DNA from: Bacteroidota bacterium
GTDB lineage: Bacteria > Bacteroidota > Bacteroidia > B-17B0 > Aurantibacillaceae
DNA: 64,000 nt
NCBI GenBank assembly: GCA_020403265.1
Contig: JADBXZ010000022.1
Coordinates: 1-64,000 of the forward strand
Direction: 5' to 3'
The notes under the pieces are model-generated. The model saw only the letters and a list, made by a program, of their open reading frames with translations. It was not told the origin of the DNA and did no database searches. Positions within the stretch are counted from its first letter, which is position 1. Each line of letters begins with the position of its first letter. Positions 43,938-53,736 of the stretch are shown here, in pieces. The position numbers and the translations under genes are program-made.

Positions 43938-44681
43938 GTGAGAAAATTAATTAAATATATACTAGTAGCAGCCACACTAATTGCTTGTAAGCCTGAGAAC
44001 CAAAAAGATTGCTTCAAAGGTAACGGCAAAATTATTACAACAACACGCAGTCTTAGTGAGTTTAAAGAGGTAGTTTTAAATGATTACATCGATTATGAAA
44101 TTATTCCTTCTACAGGGTATAAAATAGAAATTACCGCAGGAGAAAATCTGATGTCTAACATTGTGGCTTCAATAGATAATTATTCGTTAACGATTGAAAA
44201 TAAAAATAGATGCAATTTTGTGAGAGGTTATAAACATTATCCAAGCATTAAAATTTTTATGCCAAAGTTAAAAACACTGTATCATCAGGGGGTTGGTAAA
44301 ACTAAAATTAGTTCAGATTTTAATCAGGATTCTATTTTTATTGTTGGTGAAAATAGCGGAGATGTGTATTTAAGTGGCGCTTATAATTTTGTTAGAACAA
44401 GTTCACATGGTAATACGAATATACATTTTAATGGTACGTCTAAAGAATTAACTAGTTACCTAAAAGGAACTAATTTCCTTTATGCTGAAGATGCAAAAAT
44501 ATCTCAGGATATAAATGTAACGAGTATTTCAATTGGTGATGTGTATTTAAGAGCTCAACCAACTGCAAGTTTAGTTGTGAATTTACAGCGCGATGGTAAC
44601 GTATTTTATAGTGGAAATCCTGTAATAATATTGGATAAAAGTGAAGGCAATCAAAAGGGTAAACTAATTAAAAATGATTAA
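43938..44681 (+). CDS. GIN-domain (DUF2807) lipoprotein
   Basis: From a GTG start the 247-residue product has a lipoprotein signal (MRKLIKYILVAATLIAC, Cys17) and a parallel-beta 'head GIN' domain with FKEVVLNDYIDYEIIPS, YKIEITAGENL and SLTIENKNRC. Members are envelope-associated with no established activity. It starts one base after the PagL-like gene's stop and overlaps the next gene by eight bases. Confidence 0.85.
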   Translation: MRKLIKYILVAATLIACKPENQKDCFKGNGKIITTTRSLSEFKEVVLNDYIDYEIIPSTGYKIEITAGENLMSNIVASIDNYSLTIENKNRCNFVRGYKHYPSIKIFMPKLKTLYHQGVGKTKISSDFNQDSIFIVGENSGDVYLSGAYNFVRTSSHGNTNIHFNGTSKELTSYLKGTNFLYAEDAKISQDINVTSISIGDVYLRAQPTASLVVNLQRDGNVFYSGNPVIILDKSEGNQKGKLIKND

Positions 44682-45456
44682 ATTTGTTTTTTTGAGGATA
44701 ATAAAAAATACGAGTTTAATTTTTTTAGCCTTAGTCGCAAATATTTGTGGGCTTGCGCAAAATGATACAAACGCAATTGGTTTTCATTATGTGGCGATCA
44801 ACTTCGGCGGTCACTTACCAAAAGGTGATTTAGAGAAACGATTTGGCCCAAACTTAAATGTAGGGGGTACTTATTTCTATAAAACGAAACGAAATTGGCA
44901 GTTTGGCGTTGAGGGTAATTACTTTTTTGGACAAAACGTAAAAGAAGATGTTTTAGCTAACATGAAAGTTGAATTCAATAATTCAAACACTTCTATTATA
45001 GATAATGAAGGTTATCCTGCAGATATTAGGATTACAGAGCGAGGTTTATGTTTTTTTGGCGTTGCCGGACGAATATTCAGATTGTTTAAAAACAATTTAA
45101 ATACAGGTATTGTGTTTAATGTTGGAGTAGGGTACATGCAGCATAAAATTAATTTGTACGATGCTCAAAAGAAAATAGCTGCTCTAAACGGTGAGTTAAG
45201 GTATGGATACGATCGATTGAGTAATGGTTTTTCTACCATGCAGTTTTTAGGTTATCAATATATCAGTAACAGTAAGTTTATAAATTTTTATGCTGGTTTC
45301 GAATTCATTCAGGGTTACACCAAAAGCGTCAGAAAATTTAACTACGATACCGGATTGCCGGATACAGAAAAGCGAACAGATTTATTGATAGGTTTAAGGT
45401 TAGGTTGGATACTACCATTATATAAACGAAAACCTAAGGAATACTATTATTATTAA
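44674..45456 (+). CDS. outer-membrane beta-barrel protein, function unknown
   Basis: The 260-residue protein has a signal peptide (about residues 1-27, ending CGLAQ) and strand-rich sequence with alternating aromatic residues: FHYVAINFGGHLPKGDLEKR, GGTYFYKTKRNWQFGVEGNY, FINFYAGFEFIQGY, ending in LRLGWILPLYKRK. This is typical of small porin-like barrels of Bacteroidota. It overlaps the upstream GIN gene by eight bases and touches waaA (TAATG). Confidence 0.75.
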   Translation: MIKFVFLRIIKNTSLIFLALVANICGLAQNDTNAIGFHYVAINFGGHLPKGDLEKRFGPNLNVGGTYFYKTKRNWQFGVEGNYFFGQNVKEDVLANMKVEFNNSNTSIIDNEGYPADIRITERGLCFFGVAGRIFRLFKNNLNTGIVFNVGVGYMQHKINLYDAQKKIAALNGELRYGYDRLSNGFSTMQFLGYQYISNSKFINFYAGFEFIQGYTKSVRKFNYDTGLPDTEKRTDLLIGLRLGWILPLYKRKPKEYYYY

Positions 45457-46706
45457 TGCAAACTCTTTATAATTTAATTATAAAATTATATGGCATTGCT
45501 ATTTTCTGTGCATCAGTTAATAAGCCAAAAGCCAAACAGTGGGTTAATGGACGCAAAGATTGGCGGAAGAAGCTTTCAGATAACGTAAATAAATTACCAC
45601 ATTCAAAAACAATTTGGGTGCATTGTGCTTCTTATGGTGAATTTGAGCAAGGCGCACCTTTAATTGAGACCATTAAAAACCAAAAAAGGGGTTATAACAT
45701 GGTAGTGACTTTTTTTTCACCAAGTGGTTATATGGCATTTAACAAAACTCCTTTAGCAGATGGAGTTTTTTATTTACCATTAGATACAACAACGAATGCA
45801 AGAGAATTTATTGATATTTTAAAACCCGGCATAGCCATTTTTGTTAAATACGAGTTTTGGCTAAATTATCTTAAAGAACTGCGCTTTCGTAACATACCTG
45901 CTTACCTTGTTTCAGCAACATTTAAACCGCATCATCCATTTTTCAAATGGTATGGTTCCATTTTTATCGACTCGCTTTTTACATTCAAAACCATTTATTT
46001 ACAAGATATTCAATCACAAAAATTACTCAAAAAAATTAATGTACATCATACCAAAATCACCGGCGATACGAGATTCGATAGGGTTTATCAGAATAAATTA
46101 ACGGAATACGAAGATAGGATTATTCATAATTTTAAAGGAAATCAATATTTGTTTATAGCAGGCAGCACTTGGCCAAATGACGATGATTATATCCTTGAAA
46201 CACTTAAACAAACTCAAAATATAGGTTTTAGATATGTTATTGCACCGCACGAGGTAAATGATTCCAACCTAGCGAAGCTTTATGAAAAATTAAATCGAGC
46301 GGGATTTCAATTCACAACCTATACAAATTTTCAAGAGGGAGCGCAAATACTTGTCGTAAACTGCATGGGTGTTTTAAGTAAGATTTATAAGTATGCTGAT
46401 TTTTCTTACGTCGGAGGTGGCTTCAATACTAATGGAATTCATAACATGCTGGAGCCTACAGTGTTTGGTAAACCAAGTAGTTTTTATGGCAAAAATTATA
46501 CTAAATTCAATGAAATTATTGAATTGAAAGCAATTAGTTGTATATTAAATTTAAATGAGAATTTAACCCTCACAAATGTGCTCAATAATTACGCTAAACT
46601 AAATTTAGTTGATATTGAAAATAAATTATCTGAGTATTTTAAAGCGAGAATAGGTAGTACAGAAGTTGTTGTGAAAGATATTTTTGCTATAATTAAGTCA
46701 GAGTAA
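45456..46706 (+). CDS. waaA: 3-deoxy-D-manno-octulosonic acid transferase
   Basis: WaaA (KdtA) transfers Kdo from CMP-Kdo to the lipid A precursor at the inner membrane. The 416-residue GT-B enzyme has WVHCASYGEFEQGAPLIETI (about 49-68), VTFFSPSGY, VFVKYEFW-like IFVKYEFWLNYL, ITGDTRFDRV, AGSTWPNDDD, APHEV and the C-terminal YVGGGFNTNGIHNMLEP. Full length. Start ATG overlaps the previous stop. Confidence 0.94.
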   Translation: MQTLYNLIIKLYGIAIFCASVNKPKAKQWVNGRKDWRKKLSDNVNKLPHSKTIWVHCASYGEFEQGAPLIETIKNQKRGYNMVVTFFSPSGYMAFNKTPLADGVFYLPLDTTTNAREFIDILKPGIAIFVKYEFWLNYLKELRFRNIPAYLVSATFKPHHPFFKWYGSIFIDSLFTFKTIYLQDIQSQKLLKKINVHHTKITGDTRFDRVYQNKLTEYEDRIIHNFKGNQYLFIAGSTWPNDDDYILETLKQTQNIGFRYVIAPHEVNDSNLAKLYEKLNRAGFQFTTYTNFQEGAQILVVNCMGVLSKIYKYADFSYVGGGFNTNGIHNMLEPTVFGKPSSFYGKNYTKFNEIIELKAISCILNLNENLTLTNVLNNYAKLNLVDIENKLSEYFKARIGSTEVVVKDIFAIIKSE

Positions 46707-46726
46707 TTTACTAAATTTGAGGCCTT

Positions 46727-47500
46727 ATGGATCCTAGAGCAGAATCATTTTTAAAGCTTCTCAAAATAATGGATGAACTCCGCGAACAATGTCCATGGGA
46801 TAAAAAACAAACCATCGAAAGTATTAGACATTTAACGATTGAAGAAACATTTGAGCTAAGTGACGCCATTTTAAAAGGAGATTTAAATGATGTAAAGAAG
46901 GAGTTAGGGGATTTATTATTACACATCGTGTTCTATGCTCGTATTGCTTCCGAAACGCAAACATTTACTATAAAAGAAGTCATTGATTCGCTATGTGATA
47001 AACTCATTTACCGCCATCCCCACATTTATGGCGATGTAAAAGTGCAAAATGAGGAAGATGTTAAGCAAAACTGGGAACAATTAAAACAAAAGGAAAAAGG
47101 GGGAAATAAAACGGTATTAAGCGGAGTTCCAAATAGTATGCCTGCTTTGTTGAAAGCATATCGCATACAAGAGAAGGCAAGATCTGTAGGATTTGACTGG
47201 GAACAGCCGGAACAAGTTTATGAAAAAGTAAAAGAGGAATTGCAAGAATTCGAAGCTGAGGTTAAAACAAAAAATCAACACGAAATCGAAAAAGAATTTG
47301 GAGATGTGTTGTTTTCACTCATTAATTATGCTAGGTTTTTGAATATTAATCCGGAGGATGCATTAGAATTAACAAATAAAAAATTCATTCAACGCTTTAA
47401 TTACATGGAGCAAAAGGTTAAGGAGCAAAATAAACAAATTTCGGATTGCAAACTTGATGAGCTTGATAACTATTGGAATGAGGCTAAATCTATTAAGTGA
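46727..47500 (+). CDS. mazG: MazG nucleoside triphosphate pyrophosphohydrolase
   Basis: MazG hydrolyses NTPs to NMP and pyrophosphate as a house-cleaning enzyme. The 257-residue protein has two MazG domains: the first with CPWDKKQTIESIRHLTIEET and KKELGDLLLHIVFYARIA, the second with EKVKEELQEFEAEV and EKEFGDVLFSLINYARF, both holding the EExxE...ExxD magnesium sites. It overlaps the PAP2 gene by four bases. Confidence 0.93.
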   Translation: MDPRAESFLKLLKIMDELREQCPWDKKQTIESIRHLTIEETFELSDAILKGDLNDVKKELGDLLLHIVFYARIASETQTFTIKEVIDSLCDKLIYRHPHIYGDVKVQNEEDVKQNWEQLKQKEKGGNKTVLSGVPNSMPALLKAYRIQEKARSVGFDWEQPEQVYEKVKEELQEFEAEVKTKNQHEIEKEFGDVLFSLINYARFLNINPEDALELTNKKFIQRFNYMEQKVKEQNKQISDCKLDELDNYWNEAKSIK

Positions 47501-48171
47501 AGAAATTAGTGTTAAATAATAGGATTCCTTTTCTCTTTTATTTACTGCTACTTAGCGTATGTTTTTATTTTATTTTTAATTACTCTAAAGTAGAAATTCA
47601 TTTGTTCATTAACAAGTTTGTCGGCAATGCTTATCTGGATGTTTTTTTTAAGTACATAACTTATATAGGAGATGGATGGTTTGTGCCCATGTTTATTTTG
47701 TTAATCACGATTATTAATTTACGATTAGCGTTAACATGCTTACTAAGTTTTTTAGTTGCAGTGATTATTTCTATTACACTAAAGTATATATTTTTTGACG
47801 ATGTTGTTAGGCCTTGGCATACCTTTCAATGGACAGTGCATGAGAAAATAAATTATGTGGATGGTGTAAAATTATATTTATTCAATAGCTTTCCAAGTGG
47901 CCATTCCACACAGGCTTTTGCAATTTTTATTCCACTTTTATTGTTTGTTAAAAAAACCGGCTTAAAGCTTTTAATCCTATTAATTGCTTTGATGGCAGCC
48001 TTCAGCAGAACCTATTTGTCAATGCATTGGCTTGAAGATATTGTTGCCGGATCCTTTATCGGCTTCACTACTGCACTGGTTGTTTACTATCTGATTTTTG
48101 AAAAGAATAAGATGATTAGATTAAATATGGGAGTAATGAATCTCAAATCCAATAAAACAAATGAAAAATAA
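47497..48171 (+). CDS. PAP2 family membrane phosphatase
   Basis: The 224-residue protein, from a GTG start, has about five to six membrane helices and the acid-phosphatase motifs VVRPW (motif 1), NSFPSGHSTQ (motif 2) and SRTYLSMHWLEDIVAG (motif 3). Such enzymes remove phosphate from lipids such as undecaprenyl pyrophosphate, phosphatidylglycerophosphate or lipid A. Overlap with mazG (four bases) and with the GT39 gene (11 bases) shows one transcription unit; the GT39 neighbour leans toward lipid A, but this is inference. Confidence 0.85.
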   Translation: MKKLVLNNRIPFLFYLLLLSVCFYFIFNYSKVEIHLFINKFVGNAYLDVFFKYITYIGDGWFVPMFILLITIINLRLALTCLLSFLVAVIISITLKYIFFDDVVRPWHTFQWTVHEKINYVDGVKLYLFNSFPSGHSTQAFAIFIPLLLFVKKTGLKLLILLIALMAAFSRTYLSMHWLEDIVAGSFIGFTTALVVYYLIFEKNKMIRLNMGVMNLKSNKTNEK

Positions 48172-49903
48172 CAATGCACTTCTTTATTTCTTTGTTTTAT
48201 TAGTATCCTTTCTGCTATTCGTGCCGTTTATTGGCAATATGCATCTTTTTGATTGGGATGAAATTAATTTTGCCGAATGTGCACGAGAAATGGTCTTAAC
48301 CGGCGATTATAGTAAGGTACAACTTAATTTCAAGCCGTTTTGGGAAAAGCCTCCTGTTTTTATTTGGTTTCAGGCTGTTTGTATGAATGTGTTTGGGATA
48401 AATGAGTTTGCTGCTCGATTACCCAATGCTATTTGTGGCATATTAACATTATTAATTTTGTTTCATTATGGTAAAAGATATTTTTCTCTCTCTACGGCTG
48501 TTTTATGGTGCTTGTTATTTACCGGGAGTATTTTACCACATCTTTATTTTAAATCAGGATTAATAGATCCATGGTTTAATCTTTTTATGTTTTTGTCTGT
48601 GCTGCAATTCATTTTTACCATCAATAATTTTAGGTCAAGATCGGTTATGTGGAATGCAATATTAACAGGCGTTTATCTGGGTTTGGCCGTTCTTACAAAA
48701 GGGCCGGTTGCAATTGTAATTATCGGCATGGTTATTTTAATTTCTGTTTTTATAACCAAACAAACTCAATTTTTAATCTCAAAGAATTTCGTATTGTTAA
48801 TTGCTTCAGTCATTCTTATTAGTATGAGTTGGTTTGGTTTAATGTTTTTAACCGGACATAGTGACGTCGTGCATGAGTTCATTTCATATCAAGTTCGTCT
48901 TTTTGAAACAGCTGACGCTGGGCATGATGGGCCTTTGTATTATCACTTAATCGTACTTTTAGTTGGTTGCTTCCCTGCTTCTCTGTTATTCTTGCAAGGA
49001 TTAAAGTCAACAGAGATACGTAGTCCTTTTGAAGTACTTTTTAAAAAAGTAATGCTGGTTTTGTTTTTTGTAGTATTAATTTTGTTTTCGATTGTTAAAA
49101 CTAAAATTGTACATTACTCCTCCATGTGTTATTTTCCGCTTACGTTTATAGGAGCATTGTATTTATCAGAGCATTCCTATAAAATGGAATTGTTCAAGCG
49201 GTGGTATAAATATCTTTACGTTGTAATTTCTATAGTACTAATTCTTGCTATCATTTTGGTTTGTAGCATTAATTGGCTAAAGCCATTCATTATTTCTGGT
49301 GATTTCATAAAAGACAACTTCGCATTAAGTAATTTAAAAGCAGACGTGCATTGGTCCGGTTGGGAGTGGAGTGTTGTTCTGCCGCTGATTAGCGCAACCT
49401 TCATTTTTTTGTATTTAAAAAGATTTACTAATCAACAACAAATTATTTATACTGGAATTGGCCTATATGCTTTGTTTATAAGTTTAACTTTAAACGTAAT
49501 TGTACCAAAAGTAGAAATGTACACACAAAACGCAGCGATAGTGTTTTATCAACAAGTTTCAAGTCATAAGTTCGATGTAGATTCATATCGATTTAAAAGT
49601 TATGCCTGTATATTTTATGGTGGTCGAACGCCTGAAACGTTTAACGACGCAGAACAAATCGATTTTATTGAAAAACAATTGATCAAAGCGGAACGAGAAG
49701 GGCATTCCAGATTTTCAAGTTATTCAACTGCTTATTGTGATTGGTTAAAGTATGGGAATATCAAGCAACCAGCTTTTCTGGTATCAAAAATCCAGGATGC
49801 AAATGAAATAGATGAACTAAAAACCTTTAAAAGGCTTTATGAACGGAATGGATTTGTGTTTTTTGTAAGAATGCCGGTAAATAAACTTAAAGTTGATTTC
49901 TAA
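48161..49903 (+). CDS. GT39-like membrane glycosyltransferase (ArnT-type)
   Basis: The 580-residue polytopic protein begins with one helix and the catalytic loop LFDWDEINFAECAREMVLTG (Asp-Glu near the first helix), then EKPPVFIWFQ, FAARLPNAICG, AVLTKGPVAIVIIG and FDKVKTKIVHYSSMCYFPL-like IVKTKIVHYSSMCYFPL. This arrangement is shared by ArnT and related GT-C enzymes that use polyprenyl-phosphate sugars. ArnT decorates lipid A phosphates; whether this one does cannot be told. Two bases separate its stop from the convergent TM2 gene. Confidence 0.85.
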   Translation: MKNNNALLYFFVLLVSFLLFVPFIGNMHLFDWDEINFAECAREMVLTGDYSKVQLNFKPFWEKPPVFIWFQAVCMNVFGINEFAARLPNAICGILTLLILFHYGKRYFSLSTAVLWCLLFTGSILPHLYFKSGLIDPWFNLFMFLSVLQFIFTINNFRSRSVMWNAILTGVYLGLAVLTKGPVAIVIIGMVILISVFITKQTQFLISKNFVLLIASVILISMSWFGLMFLTGHSDVVHEFISYQVRLFETADAGHDGPLYYHLIVLLVGCFPASLLFLQGLKSTEIRSPFEVLFKKVMLVLFFVVLILFSIVKTKIVHYSSMCYFPLTFIGALYLSEHSYKMELFKRWYKYLYVVISIVLILAIILVCSINWLKPFIISGDFIKDNFALSNLKADVHWSGWEWSVVLPLISATFIFLYLKRFTNQQQIIYTGIGLYALFISLTLNVIVPKVEMYTQNAAIVFYQQVSSHKFDVDSYRFKSYACIFYGGRTPETFNDAEQIDFIEKQLIKAEREGHSRFSSYSTAYCDWLKYGNIKQPAFLVSKIQDANEIDELKTFKRLYERNGFVFFVRMPVNKLKVDF

Positions 49904-49905
49904 TT

Positions 49906-50343
49906 TTACTCATTGACCCACATGAATATTTTTTTATTTTCATGATACCTTGTAATGTCTTTATCAAGCAGTATAACACAAAAGTCAATAAAAGGTAAAA
50001 TCCCAAACCCACCACCTACTGTACCTATATATACTACGGGCACATAAGGAGCGGTGCCTAAATAAATTCGATGCAATCCAACCATGCCAAAGGGGAACGG
50101 AAATGCCAATGCGGCTGCAACAGCTTTTTTGTTTTTTGCTTGTTTTTTCTTGAAAAGTAAAACCAAAGGGTTCGGTCGTTTATTTGAAAATTCGCTAAAA
50201 GACTTATTTTGGTTGTTTGAAACATTATCAATTTTCTTTATTAATTCTATCGAATCTGTTGAAATAACATAAACAGTGTCTGATTTCGCAGAGTGAAGCT
50301 TAATAATGCTTAGGCAAATCAAAAGTAAAAACAATATCCTCAT
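49906..50343 (-). CDS. TM2 domain protein
   Basis: The 145-residue product has a signal peptide (MRILFLLLICLSIIKLHSA), a short extracytoplasmic stretch (about 20-75) and a TM2-type pair of membrane segments with AFPFPFGMVGLHRIYLGT and IGTVGGGFGILPFIDFCVIL. Start at 50343 is preferred over the upstream ATG 50409 because it begins the signal peptide. Function unknown. Confidence 0.8.
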   Translation of the reverse strand: MRILFLLLICLSIIKLHSAKSDTVYVISTDSIELIKKIDNVSNNQNKSFSEFSNKRPNPLVLLFKKKQAKNKKAVAAALAFPFPFGMVGLHRIYLGTAPYVPVVYIGTVGGGFGILPFIDFCVILLDKDITRYHENKKIFMWVNE

Positions 50344-50520
50344 GTCTTTGATACAAACATCCAAAATTTTAGAATTTAATGCGTTGTTTAATACAAAACA
50401 AATCAACAATTTTAAACTTAAAACTCAACAACGATTGAATTGATTAGCTTCATTCACTCAATAGAAAGTATGTTTCACCCATTTATAACATATTTTCACT
50501 CAGTTTAACAAATAATTTTG

Positions 50521-50537
50521 TAACTGATAATCAGTTA
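50521..50537. promoter_or_regulatory. 17-bp perfect palindrome upstream of the ECF sigma gene
   Basis: TAACTGATAATCAGTTA is an exact inverted repeat with eight-base arms around a single A. It lies 72 bases before the sigma factor start, in a 266-base divergent gap (50344-50609) that is otherwise empty. A related half, CTCAGTTTAA, occurs near 50500. It could be an operator; no regulator is known. Confidence 0.45.
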
Positions 50538-50609
50538 GTTAGTTATATCTATTGAGTTATTTGAAATTTTGGCGTAACCTTTTGATTGCATTAACCTTAT
50601 AAAAGCTAA

Positions 50610-51206
50610 ATGTCTAATATTTCAGCACATATGACAATCAACTCACATTATCATCACACCGACGTGCAGCTTAATGAGGAGTTAGTTATCATTGAAGCTG
50701 CTAAAAAAAATCCTGCTCAATTTGCTCCATTGTATAACAAATATTACAAGCAAATTTTTAATTACTTATACCAACGAATGGATTGTAAAGAAACGGCTTT
50801 TGATATCACGAGTCAGGTTTTTTTAAAAGCATTAAGCAATTTGCAAAACTATCAATTTAAAGGAGTGCCCTTTGCAAGTTGGCTTTACCGCATTGCGCAC
50901 AACGAAATGATGTTAGTGTTTAGGAATCTAAAAGACAAGCGAGCTGTAAATGCTGATATTGGCGATTTAAGATTTATATGTGAAGAAACCAATGAACCCT
51001 TTTTTGAGGAATACATACCAATAATTAAAAAATTAATTACTGAGTTAGATGAAGAGGATTTAATGTTGGTTGAAATGCGTTTCTTTGAAAAACGTCCGTT
51101 TAAGGAAATTGCTGAAATTATAAATACAACAGAAGGAAATGCCAAAGTGAAAATGTTCAGAGTAATTGAAAAATTAAAAGTGAAAATTAAAAAATACAAA
51201 GTTTAG
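50610..51206 (+). CDS. ECF-type RNA polymerase sigma factor
   Basis: The 198-residue protein has sigma region 2 (about 45-110: FAPLYNKYYKQIFNYLYQRM, AFDITSQVFLKALSNL, PFASWLYRIAHNEMM) and region 4 (about 140-195: EDLMLVEMRFFEKRPFKEIAE, TTEGNAKVKMFRVIEKLK). An in-frame ATG at 50631 is an alternative start. The membrane protein six bases downstream may act as its antagonist. Confidence 0.9.
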   Translation: MSNISAHMTINSHYHHTDVQLNEELVIIEAAKKNPAQFAPLYNKYYKQIFNYLYQRMDCKETAFDITSQVFLKALSNLQNYQFKGVPFASWLYRIAHNEMMLVFRNLKDKRAVNADIGDLRFICEETNEPFFEEYIPIIKKLITELDEEDLMLVEMRFFEKRPFKEIAEIINTTEGNAKVKMFRVIEKLKVKIKKYKV

Positions 51207-51212
51207 ATCTTT

Positions 51213-52979
51213 ATGTCTATTAAATTCAATATAAACAGACCTCCGGTTACAGAAGAAGAAATAAAACAAAATCAAAATTTTGACCAGCTATTAAAACAAT
51301 TTAAAAATGCCAGTATCAAAAAGGCGAGGGAAGACCAAACCTGGTGGAAAAATAAAAAAACTATCTATCGGGCAGTTATCGGAGGCGTTGGAGTTGCCTG
51401 TACAATCACATTAATTTCCATTTTAAATACAAATACAAAAGCTAAACTAAATGATAAAATAACTACGAAAAAAGAAATCGCTACAAAAAAAAATCATACT
51501 ACTACATTTATTAATGCACCTGCTCCGGCACTAAAACCTCAAGCAACTAAATTTAAAATTGATGCACAAAAGGGTGGTGAAATTGTTGTCAATAAAAGTA
51601 AAATTGTAATTCCTAAAAATGCTTTCGTCAATAAAAAAGGTGTCTCCATCACAGGCGATGTAACGATTGAATATAATGAATATCATCATCCAGTAGATAT
51701 CATGTTAAGTGGTATACCAATGTTATATGATAGCGCAACCATTAAGAGTAATTTCGAAAGTGCTGGTATGTTTCAGATTAATGGTACCCAAAATGGAGAA
51801 AATCTGGCAATTCATCCAAATAAGTCGCTGGAAGTAAAAATGGCTTCTTTTAATAGTGAAGATAAATTCAATCAGTATTATTTAGATACAATAACTAGAA
51901 ACTGGGTTTATTTGAAAAAGGATGTAATAACGCCTTTGAAAAGTGAAGAAGAAAAAAATGCAAATGATCTTTCAAATAATAATTCCAAAAAAATTAAAGA
52001 ATTAAAGAAAAAAATTGAGATAGTAATACCTGCCAAAATAGACAGTGTAGAAAAATTCTACATGATAAAGTCTAAAGCGCTTCCGCTAATTCCACAACCA
52101 TTGAAGCCTTCCAAAGCAACAGGTCGGCCAACATTTAAATTGGACGGTAATTATGATGAATTTCCGGAATTAAAAGTGTTTGATAATTTAGTGTTTGAGG
52201 TTGGTGATGAGAACTTAAACTATAATAAGTCTTTTCATGAAATTACATGGAGTGATGTAAAAGTGACCGAAGGGCCTTTGAAAGGAAAGAATTATATACT
52301 CAATTTAGTTTATAGAAGTAAAAGAGAAAAATTGATTGTTTATCCGGTCTTGAGTGGAAATGATTTAGTTAAGGCAGAAAACTTATATGCCGCCAAAATG
52401 AAAGAATATGAAGTGCAATTACAAAAGCGTGCAGATAAAGAAAACAAGTTGTTTGCTGAAATGCAAGCAAAACAAGCCGAGTACATTGCACAGAAAACGA
52501 GTGCTGAATTGGCTTTAAAAAAGGAACAAGAGGAACTTCAATTACGAGCTAAACAGCGTCAGGAATCAAATCTAAATGAAGGTTTTGGTAGCCTTGGTGC
52601 ACAGCAAAAAGTGCAACGAATTTTTCAGATTAAAAACTTTGGTATTTACAATTCTGATTGCCCACATTTGGTAGTGTTAGATAATGCAACAAGGCCTGTT
52701 TTTCTATTAAATGGGAAACCTTTTTCAGCTCCTAATATTTATCTAATCAATTTTACAGATAATCGCGTTATTCAATTGGATAGAGCCAATGGCTATGCAA
52801 CTAATTTATTGGAAGGGAAGAGTTATGTGTTTTGTTTATTCAGTTCAAATACACTTTACTATTGCGATAAAGAAACCGTTACGCAGTCTATGGCCTCTGG
52901 CTCTAATAAATTTGAAGTAATGGAAAGAACAGATGCTTTGAGCAGCCCGGCTGACTTAAGAAAGCTGATAGAAGGTTAG
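51213..52979 (+). CDS. single-pass membrane protein, possible sigma partner
   Basis: The 588-residue protein has a cytoplasmic N-terminus (about 1-48, PPVTEEEIKQNQNFDQLLKQ), a membrane helix (about 50-68, AVIGGVGVACTITLISIL) and a large periplasmic part. That part includes a beta domain with KIVIPKNAFVNKKG and SITGDVTIEYNEYHHPVDIM (about 125-170), an Ala/Lys/Gln/Glu coiled coil (about 390-455) and a final beta region. The topology and six-base distance to the sigma gene resemble anti-sigma factors, but no anti-sigma domain was recognised. Confidence 0.75.
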   Translation: MSIKFNINRPPVTEEEIKQNQNFDQLLKQFKNASIKKAREDQTWWKNKKTIYRAVIGGVGVACTITLISILNTNTKAKLNDKITTKKEIATKKNHTTTFINAPAPALKPQATKFKIDAQKGGEIVVNKSKIVIPKNAFVNKKGVSITGDVTIEYNEYHHPVDIMLSGIPMLYDSATIKSNFESAGMFQINGTQNGENLAIHPNKSLEVKMASFNSEDKFNQYYLDTITRNWVYLKKDVITPLKSEEEKNANDLSNNNSKKIKELKKKIEIVIPAKIDSVEKFYMIKSKALPLIPQPLKPSKATGRPTFKLDGNYDEFPELKVFDNLVFEVGDENLNYNKSFHEITWSDVKVTEGPLKGKNYILNLVYRSKREKLIVYPVLSGNDLVKAENLYAAKMKEYEVQLQKRADKENKLFAEMQAKQAEYIAQKTSAELALKKEQEELQLRAKQRQESNLNEGFGSLGAQQKVQRIFQIKNFGIYNSDCPHLVVLDNATRPVFLLNGKPFSAPNIYLINFTDNRVIQLDRANGYATNLLEGKSYVFCLFSSNTLYYCDKETVTQSMASGSNKFEVMERTDALSSPADLRKLIEG

Positions 52980-52983
52980 TTTT

Positions 52984-53706
52984 ATGCTTAAACGATTTTT
53001 GATTACAGGAGTTCTCTTAAGTTGTTTTTCCTTTTATGTCAAGCGTCAAAAGAATCCACCCGGCACTGTAAAGATATTCGAACATTTTTTTGCTGATGAA
53101 ACAGAAATTTCGAATTTTAGTTGGTTAGAATTTGAATATGACATTAAGCGTAGATATGGTGTATTTTCAAAAGAACACCTGGCTGTAATACCTGATACAA
53201 CTGTTTGGATAACCTATGAGGCGGGAGATGTTTTTGTTAAAAATTACTATCGAAGCGTTGCTTATCGGGACTATCCTGTTGTTGGTATAAGCCAGGAGCA
53301 GGCACGCCTATTTTGTGAGTGGCGTAATTTCAGGGTAAAGCAATACTATTCAGTAGTTTACAAAAAAGAACTAAAGATCAATTACAGGTTACCAAAAGAA
53401 GTTGAATGGGAGTTTTTAAATGTTCCGCCATTCAGTCTCGAACACAAAGAACCAAGTAAATTGGTTAAAGATTCCGCCAAATTTCCTACACTTACCTTGC
53501 CTGTTTACAGTGGGTATCGTAATTTGCTTAAAATGTACAACCTGATAGGAAATGTGGCTGAAATGGTTGAAGAGAAAGGTATTTCCAAGGGCGGTTCTTT
53601 TGCGCATTCAGCTGATGAATCCTTGCCTGGTAAACAACAATTGTATCAAGGCGCGCAGGCGTGGCTTGGATTCAGATGTGTTTGCGAATACACAGTAAAC
53701 ATGTAA
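52984..53706 (+). CDS. FGE/SUMF1-fold lipoprotein, GldJ/GldK-like
   Basis: The 240-residue product has a lipoprotein-like signal (LITGVLLSC) and a formylglycine-generating-enzyme fold: TEISNFSWLEFEYD, YRDYPVVGISQEQARLFCEW, YRLPKEVEWEF, NLIGNVAEMVEEKGISKGGS and WLGFRCVCEY. GldJ and GldK of the gliding/type IX machinery use this fold, but this protein is shorter. It follows the previous gene by four bases. Enzymatic activity is unlikely to be inferable. Confidence 0.8.
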   Translation: MLKRFLITGVLLSCFSFYVKRQKNPPGTVKIFEHFFADETEISNFSWLEFEYDIKRRYGVFSKEHLAVIPDTTVWITYEAGDVFVKNYYRSVAYRDYPVVGISQEQARLFCEWRNFRVKQYYSVVYKKELKINYRLPKEVEWEFLNVPPFSLEHKEPSKLVKDSAKFPTLTLPVYSGYRNLLKMYNLIGNVAEMVEEKGISKGGSFAHSADESLPGKQQLYQGAQAWLGFRCVCEYTVNM

Positions 53707-53736
53707 CAATTACAAAACTGGGCATTATTTAATCGT

